Positions 18,040 to 27,857 of a stretch of 59,011 bases of DNA are shown here, piece after piece; the first letter of the stretch is position 1, and each line of letters begins with the position of its first letter. The position numbers and the translations under genes are program-made. The DNA is taken from NCBI GenBank assembly GCA_016208255.1, contig JACQYK010000005.1, positions 1 through 59,011 on the forward strand, in the 5' to 3' direction. This DNA comes from Deltaproteobacteria bacterium. GTDB taxonomy: Bacteria > Desulfobacterota > RBG-13-43-22. The notes beneath the pieces were generated by a model. The model searched no databases. It worked only from the letters and a program-made list of their open reading frames with translations, and had not been told where the DNA came from.

Positions 18040-19179
18040 ATGACCTTACCACTGGAAGGGATAAAGATACTGGACTCGGCCCACCAATACCCGGGCCCTT
18101 ACTGTTCCATGCTCCTGGGCGATTTAGGGGCCGAAGTCATCAAGGTGGAACAGCCGAAGACCGGGGATCCGGCCAGGGCCAATCCCGGTTTTTTTAAGGG
18201 GATCAATCGCAACAAAAAAAGCATCACCCTGGATTTGAAGAAACCCTCGGCCGGAGAGATTATGAAACGTCTGGTCCGGGAGGCCGATGTCTTTACCGAA
18301 GGATTCCGGCCCGGGGTGGTCAAGCGCCTGGGGGTGGATTACGAAACCCTTAAGAAAATCAATCCCCGCCTGATCTACTGTTCCATCTCCGGATACGGTC
18401 AGAACGGCCCTTATCGGGATTTGCCGGGTCATGACCTGAATTATATGGCCATGGCCGGGATGCTCGACTCCATCCGGGATAAAGACGGAACCCACGTCTC
18501 ACCCGGCGTAGCCATCGGGGATTTGTCTTCCGGGATGTTCGCGGTTATCGGCATCATGGCCGCCCTGATGGCCAGAGGGCACACCGGAAATGGACAGTAT
18601 GTCGATGTATCCATGTTTGACGGACTTCTTTCCTGGATGTCGATCCGCTTCGGTCTTTTTTTTCAAAATGGGTCCTCCGCGCGCCCTTATGACGCCGGCT
18701 ACGGCGTCTTTAAAGCCGGGGATGGTAAACCCTTCACCCTGGGGATCGCCCATGAGAACTGGTTCTGGGATCGGTTGTGTACGGCCATAGGACTTCCTGA
18801 ATATGTGGGTATTCAAGCCACGGAACGGCACCAAAGGAGAAAAGAACTGGTAGCCGAACTCGAGTCGGTATTTTCCCAAAAGACCAGAGAAAAATGGATC
18901 AATATTTTAATCGAGGCCGATGTGCCGGTGGCCCCGGTCAAAACACCGGAAGAGGTTCTGGAGGATCCTCAGGTCCTTTTCAGAGAGATGATCCAGGAGC
19001 TCAAGGGTCCTTTCGGCGAATCCATACGTCAGGTGGCCTTTCCGGTGAAATTGTCGGAGACCCCGGCGCTGATCCAGTCTCCGCCCCCCGAACTGGGCGA
19101 GCACACGGAAGAGGTCCTGCTGAAGGCCGGGTTTACAAAGGCAGAGATCAAAAAATTCAGTCACGAAGGGGCGATATAA
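18040..19179 (+). CDS. Class III (CaiB/BaiF) CoA-transferase
   Basis: 379 residues, the third family member in 10 kb. It keeps the expected catalytic Asp132 in PGHDLNYMAMAG, after SGYGQNGPY at 117-125. The N-terminus GIKILDSAHQYPGP and the SMLLGDLGAEVIKVEQP segment are typical, as is the C-terminal LGEHTEEVL. It would move CoA between carboxylic acids, or act as a racemase if related to AMACR. The catalytic Asp separates it from the Asp-less gene at 9435. It is followed by an acyl-CoA ligase on the same strand beyond a terminator. Confidence 0.9.
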   Translation: MTLPLEGIKILDSAHQYPGPYCSMLLGDLGAEVIKVEQPKTGDPARANPGFFKGINRNKKSITLDLKKPSAGEIMKRLVREADVFTEGFRPGVVKRLGVDYETLKKINPRLIYCSISGYGQNGPYRDLPGHDLNYMAMAGMLDSIRDKDGTHVSPGVAIGDLSSGMFAVIGIMAALMARGHTGNGQYVDVSMFDGLLSWMSIRFGLFFQNGSSARPYDAGYGVFKAGDGKPFTLGIAHENWFWDRLCTAIGLPEYVGIQATERHQRRKELVAELESVFSQKTREKWINILIEADVPVAPVKTPEEVLEDPQVLFREMIQELKGPFGESIRQVAFPVKLSETPALIQSPPPELGEHTEEVLLKAGFTKAEIKKFSHEGAI

Positions 19180-19212
19180 ATTCTTTTAAAAAAATAGAAA
19201 AAAATTTATTAG

Positions 19213-19258
19213 ACAGGATTGACCGGATGACCGGTTAATCCTGTCAGACGATTTTTTA
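19213..19258 (+). terminator. Rho-independent terminator
   Basis: Arms gacaggatt (19213-19221) and aatcctgtc (19238-19246) enclose an inner ccgg/ccgg pairing, and a T6 run follows at 19253-19258. It lies just after the CoA-transferase stop at 19179. Confidence 0.85.
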
Positions 19259-19314
19259 TTGGCTTAATTTATAATATAAATCAAGATCGGCTACCCAAAA
19301 GGAAGGGGACTTGA

Positions 19315-20874
19315 ATGAACCCAAATGATATTTTAATCAAAACCGCAGCCTTGTTTCCTGACCAAGAAATACTGATCTCACCGGAAAAGAGGCTTACGGC
19401 CAGAGAACTCCTCGCCCGATCGTTCCGCATAGCCAATGCCCTCCTTGACCTGGGGCTGAAAAAAGGGGACAAGGTGGCGGTGCTTCTGACCAATTCTTAT
19501 CAAAGTGTAGAGAGTTTTTGTGGAATTACGGCAGCCGGGATGGTTCGCGTCCCTCTGAATATGCGTAATTCCGGACGTGAGCACCTATATATACTTAACA
19601 ATTCAGAGTCCCGCGCCGTTATACTGGGAGAGGAATATACCAAGATTATCGGATCTATCCTGCATGAGGCTAAAATGATAACCCAAGTCATCTGTGTAAA
19701 CGGGACACCCCCGATTCCTATGCTCTCCTATGAAGAACTGATTGCCAAGGCTTCTCCGGAAGATCCCAATGTGCAGATGACCGATGAGGATGTTCACCGC
19801 CTATCTTATACTTCCGGTACAACCGGTCAGCCCAAGGGTGTGGTTCAGGATAATCGAGCGGCCATGATGAGTTTTTATAACGTCCTTATAGACGGGCTGG
19901 ATATCCAAACCGATGATGTAGTGGCCCTCACCTCTCCGGTTACCCATGCCAGCGGGGCCATGATTTACCCCCATTTTATCCGGGGGGCCAAGGTGGTTGT
20001 CCTTCCCGGTTTCGATCCCGAGCAACTTCTTCAAACCATTGAAAAAGAACGGGTGACCACCCTTTATCTCGTGCCGACTACGATCATCATGCTTCTAAAC
20101 CAGCCGGACTTAAAAAAAAATGATTTGAGCAGCCTCAAAACCATTCGTTACGGAGCTTCTCCTATTGCCCCGGAGGTTTTGAAAAAGGCCATCGCCGCCT
20201 TCGGAAATGTCTTTATTCAGGGATACGGCCTGACCGAAGGGAGCATGCCCCTGACTCTCCTGACCAAAGAAGATCATATTTTGGACGGCTCGGAAAAGAA
20301 GCTCAAACGCCTGGCTTCAGTGGGTAAAGAGGTGACGGTGGCCAAGGTGCGGATCATGGACGAGGAAGGGAATTTTCTCCCTCCGGGAGAAATCGGGGAG
20401 ATTGTCGCCCAGTCCGACCAGGTAATGCGGGAGTATTGGAAAAACCCAACGGCCACGGCCGAGACCTTCCGAGGCGGTTGGCTTCATACGCGGGATATGG
20501 GTTATTTAGATGAAGATGGATATGTCTTTTTAGTAGACCGGAAGGACGATATGATCGTTTCCGGTGGGTTCAACGTCTACCCCAAAGAGGTGGAGGATGT
20601 GCTCTATATGCATCCGGCCGTACTGGAAGCGGCTGTCTTCGGCGTGCCTCACGAAAAATGGGGCGAAACGGTCAAGGCCGCCGTTTCCTTAAAAAGGGGG
20701 ATGACCGCCAGCGAAGAGGAAATTATAGAGTTCTCCAAAAAACATCTGGCTGGATACAAAAAACCTACCTCGGTAGATTTTATTGCAGAACTTCCCAAAA
20801 ATCAGAACGGCAAGATCCTTAGAAAAGATCTCAAGGAGCCTTATTGGAAGGGGAAGGAAAGGAAGATTAATTAA
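19315..20874 (+). CDS. AMP-forming acyl-CoA synthetase
   Basis: 519 residues with the full set of adenylate-forming motifs: YTSGTTGQPKGVV near residue 164, QGYGLTEGSMP near 302, GGWLHTRDMGYLDEDGY near 385, and DRKDDMIVSGGFNVYPKEVE near 408. The catalytic C-terminal Lys is in NQNGKILRKDL near 505. It activates a carboxylic acid to its CoA thioester in the cytoplasm with ATP. It probably supplies substrate to the neighbouring acyl-CoA enzymes. The chain length or ring type of its substrate cannot be told. Confidence 0.93.
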   Translation: MNPNDILIKTAALFPDQEILISPEKRLTARELLARSFRIANALLDLGLKKGDKVAVLLTNSYQSVESFCGITAAGMVRVPLNMRNSGREHLYILNNSESRAVILGEEYTKIIGSILHEAKMITQVICVNGTPPIPMLSYEELIAKASPEDPNVQMTDEDVHRLSYTSGTTGQPKGVVQDNRAAMMSFYNVLIDGLDIQTDDVVALTSPVTHASGAMIYPHFIRGAKVVVLPGFDPEQLLQTIEKERVTTLYLVPTTIIMLLNQPDLKKNDLSSLKTIRYGASPIAPEVLKKAIAAFGNVFIQGYGLTEGSMPLTLLTKEDHILDGSEKKLKRLASVGKEVTVAKVRIMDEEGNFLPPGEIGEIVAQSDQVMREYWKNPTATAETFRGGWLHTRDMGYLDEDGYVFLVDRKDDMIVSGGFNVYPKEVEDVLYMHPAVLEAAVFGVPHEKWGETVKAAVSLKRGMTASEEEIIEFSKKHLAGYKKPTSVDFIAELPKNQNGKILRKDLKEPYWKGKERKIN

Positions 20875-20881
20875 AAGCAGG

Positions 20882-20942
20882 TATAAGGTCTAAGGTTTAA
20901 GGAAAACCCCTTGTACCGTGGACCTTGTACCATGAACCTTAT
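20882..20942. repeat. Word-like imperfect inverted repeat
   Basis: Left words ataaggtctaaggtttaagg and right words ccttgtaccgtggacc, accatgaacctta pair imperfectly. It fills the gap before the broken acyl-CoA dehydrogenase. Confidence 0.45.
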
Positions 20943-20958
20943 TGGAGGGAGATAAAAA

Positions 20959-21878
20959 ATGAATTTTGATTTTAGTGATGAACAAAGGATGCTGCAGGAT
21001 ACGGTCAGACGGTATATTAATGAAAAGATCATGCCCATTGCCGATGAAATGGACCGCAAAGGCCCTATGAGCAAAGCCAATGCCCAGCGCTTTCTAAGGG
21101 ATCTGAAAGAGTTTGGTTACGTGGGGACCCTGGTCTCCGAGGAGGATGGCGGTCCGGGTCTGACTCATATGGAATGGCCGATCCTGTTTGAGGAACTCAG
21201 GCGCGGATATGCTTCGCTGGGAGGAGTAGTGGGGATCACCTCGGCCTCGACCGGCCGGATTGCCAATGGCGGCAACCTGGAGCTGAAAAAAAGAATTTTA
21301 CCCGGACTGTTGAACGGTGATACCATCATCTGCAGCGCCATCACCGAACCCAACGTGGGCTCCGACACAGCGGCTATAGAGACCAAGGCCGTGCCTGATG
21401 GGGAATATTATGTGATCAACGGGACCAAGATGTGGATTTCCAACGGCACGATTGCTGATTATGCCATTGTGACGCTTAAGATTGTTGATCCGGCCACGGG
21501 CAAACAACGGCCAGGCCAGATTTTGGTCGAGAAATCTCAATCCCCTTTCACTTCCCGGGAGATCCACAAACTGGGGGTCCGGTCTTTTCCCACGGCCGAA
21601 ATGATCTTTGAAGACTGCCGGGTTCCCCCTTCTTTTTACTGGGCAAGGGGGTGCGCTGCTACAAGGAATGCTCGCTTTCCAAGGCCTTTTGCACCGAGGC
21701 CGCCGTCCGGGTCACCTCCAAGGCCATACAGATTCACGGGGCCTACGGTCTTTCGGAAGAATATCCCGTAGAGCGTTATTTCCGGGATGCCCGCTGTTAT
21801 ACCATTCCCGATGGAACCACCCAGATCCAGCAATTGATCGTGGGCCGGGAAACCCTGGGAATGAGAGCCTTTAATTAA
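20959..21878 (+). pseudogene. Acyl-CoA dehydrogenase with internal deletion and frameshift
   Basis: The first frame gives a normal acyl-CoA dehydrogenase start and middle (FDFSDEQRMLQD at residue 3, ITEPNVGSD near 132, GTKMWISNG near 155, FEDCRVP near 217). It then shifts. From about 21633 a second frame reads FFLLGKGVRCYKECS and runs on to the normal family end (IQIHGAYG, YPVERYFRDAR, IPDGTTQIQQL) to 21878. One T appears missing from the T run at 21633-21637. In addition, about 90-100 residues of the C-terminal helical domain are absent between LLGKG and VRCYKEC. Length without the shift would be about 305 residues against the usual 380. The product would lack part of the FAD/substrate domain. 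Natural decay or an assembly error are both possible. Confidence 0.85.
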
Positions 21879-21931
21879 AAGAAAGGTAAAAGATTAGGAT
21901 GGAATCTCGGAACATAAAAAAGGAGAAAAAC

Positions 21932-22525
21932 ATGAAAAATCTACTGATAAGCATGCTGGCACTAGTCTGCTTTGCCTCATTCTCGGTTGCTGGAGACAAA
22001 CCACTGCCGAAACCCAAAGCTTTGAGTGAAGAAACGATCTACCTGACCCAGAAAATCTCGGCCAATTACGACACCCTGTTGATAAAGGAGTTTTCATCGG
22101 AAGGGGTCGTGTACACTAACGTTAATGACGGAGAAAAAGCAAAAATCTTGTTGATGCTTCCCCGGCTGAAATCGAACATCACCCTGAGCCTTGAAGAGCA
22201 GTTGAAGAGGAATAATATCTTCAAAGAGATTGTTAAAGGAGATGCCACCACCAGTAAAGTGGTTATTCTTGAAGGTAGTTTCAGCGAATTCAACGCCGGG
22301 AACCGTGCGGTAAAATACTTTGTCGGTTTCGGGGCGGGCAAGGCCTTCATCAAATTTAAGGGCAAACTGACCGATGGGGACACCGGCAAAGAACTGGCTA
22401 CTTTTGAGGACCGCGAGACAGGATACCGTGGGGCCATGACCCAGGAAAGCTTCGAGCGCCTGTTCCCCCACCAGGCCAATAGCATCGGGGAAAACCTGGC
22501 TAAGTTCTTGGAGAAGCTATATTAA
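21932..22525 (+). CDS. Secreted DUF4410-like protein
   Basis: 197 residues from the ATG at 21932, which has AGGAG upstream. An N-terminal signal peptide is clear (MKN, then LLISMLALVCFASFSVAG). The C-terminal half has GSFSEFNAGNRAVKYFVGFG and DGDTGKELATFEDRETG, which resemble DUF4410 proteins. Function is unknown; export to the periplasm is likely. It starts 54 bases after the broken acyl-CoA dehydrogenase. Confidence 0.75.
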   Translation: MKNLLISMLALVCFASFSVAGDKPLPKPKALSEETIYLTQKISANYDTLLIKEFSSEGVVYTNVNDGEKAKILLMLPRLKSNITLSLEEQLKRNNIFKEIVKGDATTSKVVILEGSFSEFNAGNRAVKYFVGFGAGKAFIKFKGKLTDGDTGKELATFEDRETGYRGAMTQESFERLFPHQANSIGENLAKFLEKLY

Positions 22526-22622
22526 TTCTCATCCGGAAATGATATTTTCAGATAAAAGCAGTCAGCCATTGGAGAAACCCTGATAAAATTGCTTTTGCTG
22601 ACTGCTGAAGGTCAAAAAAGGG

Positions 22623-22757
22623 ACAGCAGTGTTAAATTACCGTTTTCGTTATTGGGGTATTATTCCAGAACTTGGAGGGCGGATACTGCGGGTAGTTACT
22701 CTCAGCGACAAGAAGACCATTCATAACGCCTTTCCTGATCGGGGGTTTAAGTCATGA
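22623..22757 (+). pseudogene. C-terminal remnant of the partner gene upstream of DUF2283
   Basis: Codons from 22623 read YRFRYWGIIPELGGRIL and then TIHNAFPDRGFKS before TGA at 22755-22757. I recall this C-terminal type from small proteins encoded directly ahead of DUF2283 genes. The stop overlaps the DUF2283 start (ATGA), the expected coupling, but no start codon or N-terminal half is present. Confidence 0.5.
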
Positions 22758-22969
22758 AACTAAATTATTACCCGGATACCGATTCCCTCTATATCGACCT
22801 TTCTGAGAAGACAAGCACAGAAAGTCGCGAAATATCTGAGGGCGTGGTTCTTGACTACGATGCTGAAGGGAACCTCGTTGGCATTGATATCGACAATGCC
22901 AGTACCAAAGTTCAACTCAAAGAGTTAAGCCTCCAGAGACTACCTGCCGATATTAAGGCAGTGGCCTAA
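22754..22969 (+). CDS. DUF2283 family small protein
   Basis: 71 residues with the DUF2283 pattern: YYPDTDSLYIDLSEK at the start, then GVVLDYDAEGNLVGIDIDNAS. DUF2283 proteins are often the second gene of two-gene, probably toxin-antitoxin, pairs. Here the partner is only a remnant, so this may be an orphan antitoxin-like gene. Confidence 0.8.
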   Translation: MKLNYYPDTDSLYIDLSEKTSTESREISEGVVLDYDAEGNLVGIDIDNASTKVQLKELSLQRLPADIKAVA

Positions 22970-23054
22970 ACAAATGCTGGAGACAAACCGAAACGGTATT
23001 TAGCCACGTGAACTTGTTGATCCTGCAAAAAATTAGAGATTCGGTTGAATGGTA

Positions 23055-23186
23055 TTAGATTTTAGCGGAGAAGGGAGATACCGTTGCAAACGGGTCGGAA
23101 AAGCCACCCACAATCTTTTGGGCCCGGCTGAAAACATCCGGATGCTTCCAGTCAATCACCTCCGTTGATTTGAGAAAATTTTCCAT
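23055..23186 (-). pseudogene. N-terminal remnant of a transglutaminase-like gene
   Basis: 43 codons from an ATG at 23186 begin MENFLKSTEVIDWKHPDV, which resembles the start of bacterial transglutaminase-like (COG1305-type) proteins of about 200 residues. The reading frame ends early, and nothing of the Cys/His/Asp domain follows. The remaining gap to 22970 shows no gene. Confidence 0.5.
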
Positions 23187-23210
23187 TTAATACACCTTAA
23201 AAAAGAAATT

Positions 23211-23292
23211 GATATCACCCCCACCCTAACCCTCCCCCCTTGCGGGGGAGGGGAGGGAGGGGGGGTAAGAAAAATTAATTCACCTGTATTAG
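23211..23292 (+). repeat. GC-rich hairpin repeat, family R1 copy 2
   Basis: Same unit as at 6002-6079 and 50058-50137 (gatatcaccc start, ccctcccccc/gcggggg hairpin, tgtattag end). Its last bases supply the stop codon of the HAD gene (23289-23291). It lies between convergent genes. Confidence 0.8.
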
Positions 23293-23978
23293 ATGTCTAA
23301 AATCTCCAAAATATCCAATAAGGATTTTACTTCGAAATCCGGCTTGACCTCCGGTTTCCATGGTTCTCCCGAACGGTTTAACCAGCAGGTTTGGATACCC
23401 AGCTTTTTGGGCGTGAGGATATCGGGTCTGGCATCGCCGATGTGCAAAATATTCTCCGGTTTGAGCTGGTAGTGTTGTATGACCTGGGTGAAAAAGCAGG
23501 GATGCGCTTTATAGGTTCTCATTTGTTCGGAGACGAATAATTTGTCGAACCCATAAATATGCTCGATACCATCCAGCATATCGCTATCGCAATCCGTGGA
23601 CAGGCAAATGGGAAATCGATTCCCGGCCGCCTGTAAAAAAGGCCGGGTGTCATCAAACAGATGATCCAGTTTGTGTCCTTGAAACATAATCTCAGCCGCG
23701 GATCGGGGGTCATAGGGAAAGTTTATTTCCGTGAAAAGCTCCTGATAGCTTTCTATAAAAATGTCCCGGATGTTTTTGAAGGGCTTTAACTGGGCCGCTG
23801 CCGCATCCAGATTATTGAATAGGATTTCTGTGGACCGGTCCCAGTACTTCCGGGCGATTTCATCCTCATAGTGTTCACCCATAAAGGTCCGCCAGACAAT
23901 TTCACGGTTTTCATCCACCTTGACCAGGGTCCGGAATAAGTCGGTGCTGATTACTTTGATGGCCGAGATAGTAGGCAT
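23289..23978 (-). CDS. HAD superfamily hydrolase
   Basis: 229 residues. Motif I reads STDLFRTLV, with the nucleophile-type Asp near residue 13 and an unusual second acidic position (Arg where DxDGT proteins have Asp/Gly). Motif II is CLSTDCD near 124. Motif IV is HIGDARPDILTPKKLG near 191, followed by LNRSG. These fit a phosphatase of the HAD class with an inserted helical cap; missing the second Asp of motif I suggests a substrate different from simple phosphatases. The 3' end overlaps an R1 repeat. Confidence 0.8.
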   Translation of the reverse strand: MPTISAIKVISTDLFRTLVKVDENREIVWRTFMGEHYEDEIARKYWDRSTEILFNNLDAAAAQLKPFKNIRDIFIESYQELFTEINFPYDPRSAAEIMFQGHKLDHLFDDTRPFLQAAGNRFPICLSTDCDSDMLDGIEHIYGFDKLFVSEQMRTYKAHPCFFTQVIQHYQLKPENILHIGDARPDILTPKKLGIQTCWLNRSGEPWKPEVKPDFEVKSLLDILEILDI

Positions 23979-24007
23979 GCAGGAATGATAAACCTTTCAA
24001 GAAAACG

Positions 24008-26367
24008 CTAAAGGCCGGTTTTGAGTTTACCTTGGCGCTCGAGATCTTTCAATACAAACCGCAGTTCTCCGTAGGATACGTCTTCACCCAGGGTTTCTTT
24101 AGCTGAAAACAGCCCCTGGTCCGGATTGGCCTGGAAATAAGCAGCAATACGGGCCGCCTTTTCCGATTCCATGAGCCGGTCCAGACCCAGTTTCCCTGTC
24201 CCCACAAAATGGGCCAGGTGGCCTTCGATAGTCCTCAAGGTCAGACCCCGCATGGCAGCCACTTCGGCCGCACTCCGGCCTTCGAGGAACAGCCTCAGGG
24301 ATTCTTCTTTGGTTTTTGGTTTTTTGTGTTTTATATCCTTGGGCTTGCCGCTCTCGTTTATTTGAATCGCCTGGGGAGCAGGCAGGTTGTGTTCAGACCG
24401 GTATTGATCAACTATTGGCAGGATTTCAGGCCCCAGGGTTTTCCCTTTCTTGCCTTTCAAACCCTTGATGACTCCCAGTTCTTCCATGGTGGCCGGCAGC
24501 CTTTCGGAAATTTCAGCCAGGACCGTGTTATGAAGCACCAAAAACGCCGGCTGCCCGGCTTCCTTCGCCCTGGCGGCACGCCATTTTTTAAGCCGGTCAA
24601 AAAGTTCCGGGTGGCTAAAGGTGTCGGAGTCCACTCTTTGGTCTTCTTTCTGAAGGGACGGTTTTGCGGCCGCTTCCTGGAATAAAGATTGAGCCCGCAC
24701 TTTGAGAAAATCAGCAAAAACGATGCCTGATCGGCAGACTTTAAGGCAATATAGTTTTTCAGCCGCTTCCTTGAGCACCGTCATCAGGGCCTTTTGTAAG
24801 GCCTTGCGGGCTTCGCGGTTGTCGGTTTCAATCGAAACAGCCTGCAGGGGTTGATTTACCAGCGATTCGATTTTTCCGAGAAAGTATTCGGCGGCCTTGC
24901 CTACCCGTTCCTGGAGCAAGGCGCTGGTTTCCAGGTCGTCCACTTCTTTGATGATCTGTCCGCGCTGGAGAGTGAATTTTTCGGCGACTCCGGTTATCTC
25001 CGTCTTAACGGCATCAATAATGCGCCCGATAAAGGCCGGGGTGACCCCCGCCAAGATGGTTTTGTACTCGTTAGTGATTTTTAGACAGGAGAACAGACAG
25101 CGCAACAAGACTGAAAAATCAAACAACTCATCCAGAAGAAACACCTGATAATCCCGCTTGTCCTTGTTGAGTTGGTCTTGATTCGGGATCGCTTGTTCGA
25201 TGTGGCGGGTGAACTCCCCGACGACGGCGCTGCTTTTGATGCTGCGGTTTTCGATGGGGGTGCTGAGCAGCAGTCCTTCCAGGGTCCGGCAACGGCTCAA
25301 GGCCACATAGACCTGGCCGTCGGCAAAGGCGGACCGGGCATCGATGATAACCTTATCAAAGGTAAGCCCCTGGCTCTTATGAATGGTGATCGCCCAGGCC
25401 AGTTTGAGGGGAAACTGGATGAACTTGCCCGATTCGGCTTCTTCAATCTGATGGGTGGTTTCATTCAGCAGGTATTGGATGTTTTTCCATTCAGCGGGTT
25501 CAACCCTGATCGGTCCGGGATCTCCGGGGCACTCGACAACCAGCCCATCCTCCGTGATGCGTTTTAGCCGGCCGATTTTACCGTTGAAAAAAAGTTTTTC
25601 CGGGGAGCTGTCGTTTTTGACGAACATCACCTGGGCCCCGGGCTTGAGCACCAGTTCGGAAGACGTTGGAAAGGCATAGGGGGGAAATTCACCTTCTATC
25701 CGGGCCTCGAATTTTTTCTCCCGGCCGGGCAGGGCGGCTAACCGGGCGTTTCAATAAACCGCTCATCGCTTTGCCGGTAAATATGCTTCAACTCGATGCT
25801 TATAAGGCTGGTCCGGCCCAGGGCCTGACTGCTGAAAAAGAACATCGTCTCATAAAAATTTTGCAGGATTTCCCATTCATCGGTTTTGACCACCGGGGCC
25901 AATTGCTGCAGATCGCCGATCATCAATAGCTGGACCCCGCCAAAAGGCCGGTTGCCGGGCCGGAAACGGCGCAGGACCGCATCAATGCCGTCCAATAGAT
26001 CGGCGCGAACCATGCTGACCTCGTCTATAACCAGCAGATCCAGGCTGCGGATGATATTTATTTTTTGCCGGCTGAAGCGGTATTGACTCCCCGGCCGTTC
26101 TCCGCCTGAGTCCAAGTCCGGGGCCAGGGGACCGAAGGGCAACTGAAAGAAGGAGTGAATGGTGACCCCGCCGGCATTGATGGCCGCCACCCCGGTGGGG
26201 GCGACGACAATCATCCTCTTGGGCGACCTGGCTCTCAAGGTATGCAGGAAAGTCGTTTTGCCGGTTCCGGCCTTCCCGGTCAGAAAAACGTTCCGGCCGG
26301 TGTGCTGAACATAATCAAAGGCCAGCTGAAGCTGACGGTTATCTTGGGGATTTTTCATTTGAGGCAA
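24008..26367 (-). pseudogene. PIF1/RecD-like DNA helicase with HRDC and HTH domains, broken
   Basis: The N-terminal piece (26367 to 25738, 209 residues) has Walker A LTGKAGTGKTTFL, a VIDEVSM Walker B and HIYRQSD. It then stops at TAG after ERFIETPG. In another frame the sequence resumes as LPGREKKFEARIEG and continues 547+ residues to 24008: the SH3-like and 2B parts (LAWAITIHKSQG, YVALSRC), an HRDC domain (near DNTVLA..LPATMEELG..IKGLKGKK) and a C-terminal helix-turn-helix. About 55-60 residues between domain 1A and 2A are missing along with the frame. The intact form would be a superfamily 1B helicase of about 850 residues. The second piece begins within the helicase and cannot unwind DNA alone. 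Confidence 0.85.
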
Positions 26368-26395
26368 CCATGAGGGAGGGTTTATATTTTAAAAT

Positions 26396-26640
26396 TGGAA
26401 TACGGGGATGAACCAAAAATTCAACCCCGTACTCCTTAATCGTGAAACGCGTTAACCTGTCAAGGATGATGGACTTGTAAAAAGCCCGTCAACAGGCCGA
26501 GGACGGTTAAGTCCCGGCCTCGGGTGAAGGTGGAACCACTTGAATTCACTTCAAGTGGCGGGAGAGGGGAAGCCCTTTCCCGCCTCGTGAAAAGTCGTTT
26601 TTTTTACTTTTTACGAGGTTGTCAAGGATAATGAATCTCC
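26396..26640. other. Structured intergenic region with several hairpins
   Basis: The 339-base gap 26368-26706 has no gene. At least four hairpins occur: ggaatacgggg/ccccgtactcc (26396-26432), ccacttgaa/ttcaagtgg (near 26532-26555), gcggga/tcccgc (near 26556-26581), and cctcgt.aaaagt/actttttacgagg (near 26582-26619). A word gtcaaggat.atg is repeated at about 26458 and 26622. It lies upstream of the broken helicase on the minus strand and downstream of the alcohol dehydrogenase. Confidence 0.55.
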
Positions 26641-26706
26641 ATCAAACCAGGGAGAATCCACCCCTGACACTTCAACACTGCCCGGTGATAAAGACCCGGT
26701 CCGGCG

Positions 26707-27741
26707 TTATCGGGTCATATTATTAATCAAGGCCCTTCCAGGGTAGGACCCTTTTTCCAGTTCCTCAAATACCTGAGGCAGTTCGGTGAGGCAGGCCTCC
26801 CGGCTGATGTGGGTTTTGACCTTGCCTTCCGCGGCCAGTTGGACCAATTCCCTCATTTCCTCGACGTTACCCACCGCCGAAGCCATGATCAGAGGATCCC
26901 TGGCCAGGAGATCCAGCGGGGATAATGACAGGGACCCTTCGCTGGCGGCCGGCATGCCGACACTGATAAAGACCCCGCCGCGTTTTATTAATTTTAGTCC
27001 AAGCTCGAAGCCGGATAATCTGGAAGAAAAGACGATGCTGGCATAGACCCCTTTGAATTTTTCTTTGGCGAACTGGGCCGCCTCACCGGCATCCACGGCA
27101 TAATCGGCTCCCAGGCTTTTAATGAAATCGAGCTTTTCCTGACCGACATCCACCCCAACTACTTTATATCCGAAAGCCTTGGCGACCTGTACGGAATAAT
27201 GGCCAAGGCCGCCGCCGGCCCCGATGAGGGCCACCGGTTTGCCCGGCAGGACCTCATGTTTCAGGAGTTTTTTCACGGCGCTGTAGGCCGTTAATCCTCC
27301 ACAGGCCAGGGGCCCTTCCCGTTTGCCTACTTCGTCCGGGAGTTTGACCAGCGATTTGGCCCAGAGGGAAATGTACTCGGCATAAGTGCCCATGATGCCT
27401 TTGGTTTCTTTACAAAGCCGAGGCCTTCCGCTGAGGCAATACTCACAGGCCCCGCACCAGTATCCACCTCCCGCACCTCCGAGGCCCAGGATAACCCGGT
27501 CTCCTTTCTGGATGAATCTTTCCGCCCCGGGCCCCAATTCCTCGACTATCCCGATTCCTTCATGGCCCAATGGCATGGGAAAAGGCACAACAAACCGGGG
27601 CCAATCCCCTTTAACCAAATGTAAATCCGAATGGCAAACTCCGGCGGTGATCATCCGGACCAGGGCTTCTTCATTTTTGGGGGCAGGCTTGGGTACCTCC
27701 TTTATTTCCAACTTCCCGTTTTCTAAAATGGCAGCTTTCAT
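26707..27741 (-). CDS. Zinc-dependent alcohol dehydrogenase
   Basis: 344 residues of the medium-chain dehydrogenase family. Zinc ligands are visible: the catalytic-zinc Cys in AGVCHSDLH near residue 35 and GHEGIG near 59, and the structural four-Cys lobe CGACEYCLSGRPRLC near residues 96-110. The Rossmann motif GAGGGLG lies near 175. It oxidises an alcohol or reduces an aldehyde with NAD(P). It has a GGAGG ribosome-binding site before the ATG at 27741. It stands divergent from the aldolase-like gene. Confidence 0.93.
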   Translation of the reverse strand: MKAAILENGKLEIKEVPKPAPKNEEALVRMITAGVCHSDLHLVKGDWPRFVVPFPMPLGHEGIGIVEELGPGAERFIQKGDRVILGLGGAGGGYWCGACEYCLSGRPRLCKETKGIMGTYAEYISLWAKSLVKLPDEVGKREGPLACGGLTAYSAVKKLLKHEVLPGKPVALIGAGGGLGHYSVQVAKAFGYKVVGVDVGQEKLDFIKSLGADYAVDAGEAAQFAKEKFKGVYASIVFSSRLSGFELGLKLIKRGGVFISVGMPAASEGSLSLSPLDLLARDPLIMASAVGNVEEMRELVQLAAEGKVKTHISREACLTELPQVFEELEKGSYPGRALINNMTR

Positions 27742-27857
27742 CGTTTATGCCTCCCATATTTTTTTTGTCGATTTAAGATTCTTTTTCAATGAGCCAAGCA
27801 CAGAAATGAGACCGGAGGCTCTCTAAAAGTAGAGAGGGCGTTTGGATCTCCTTCCCC

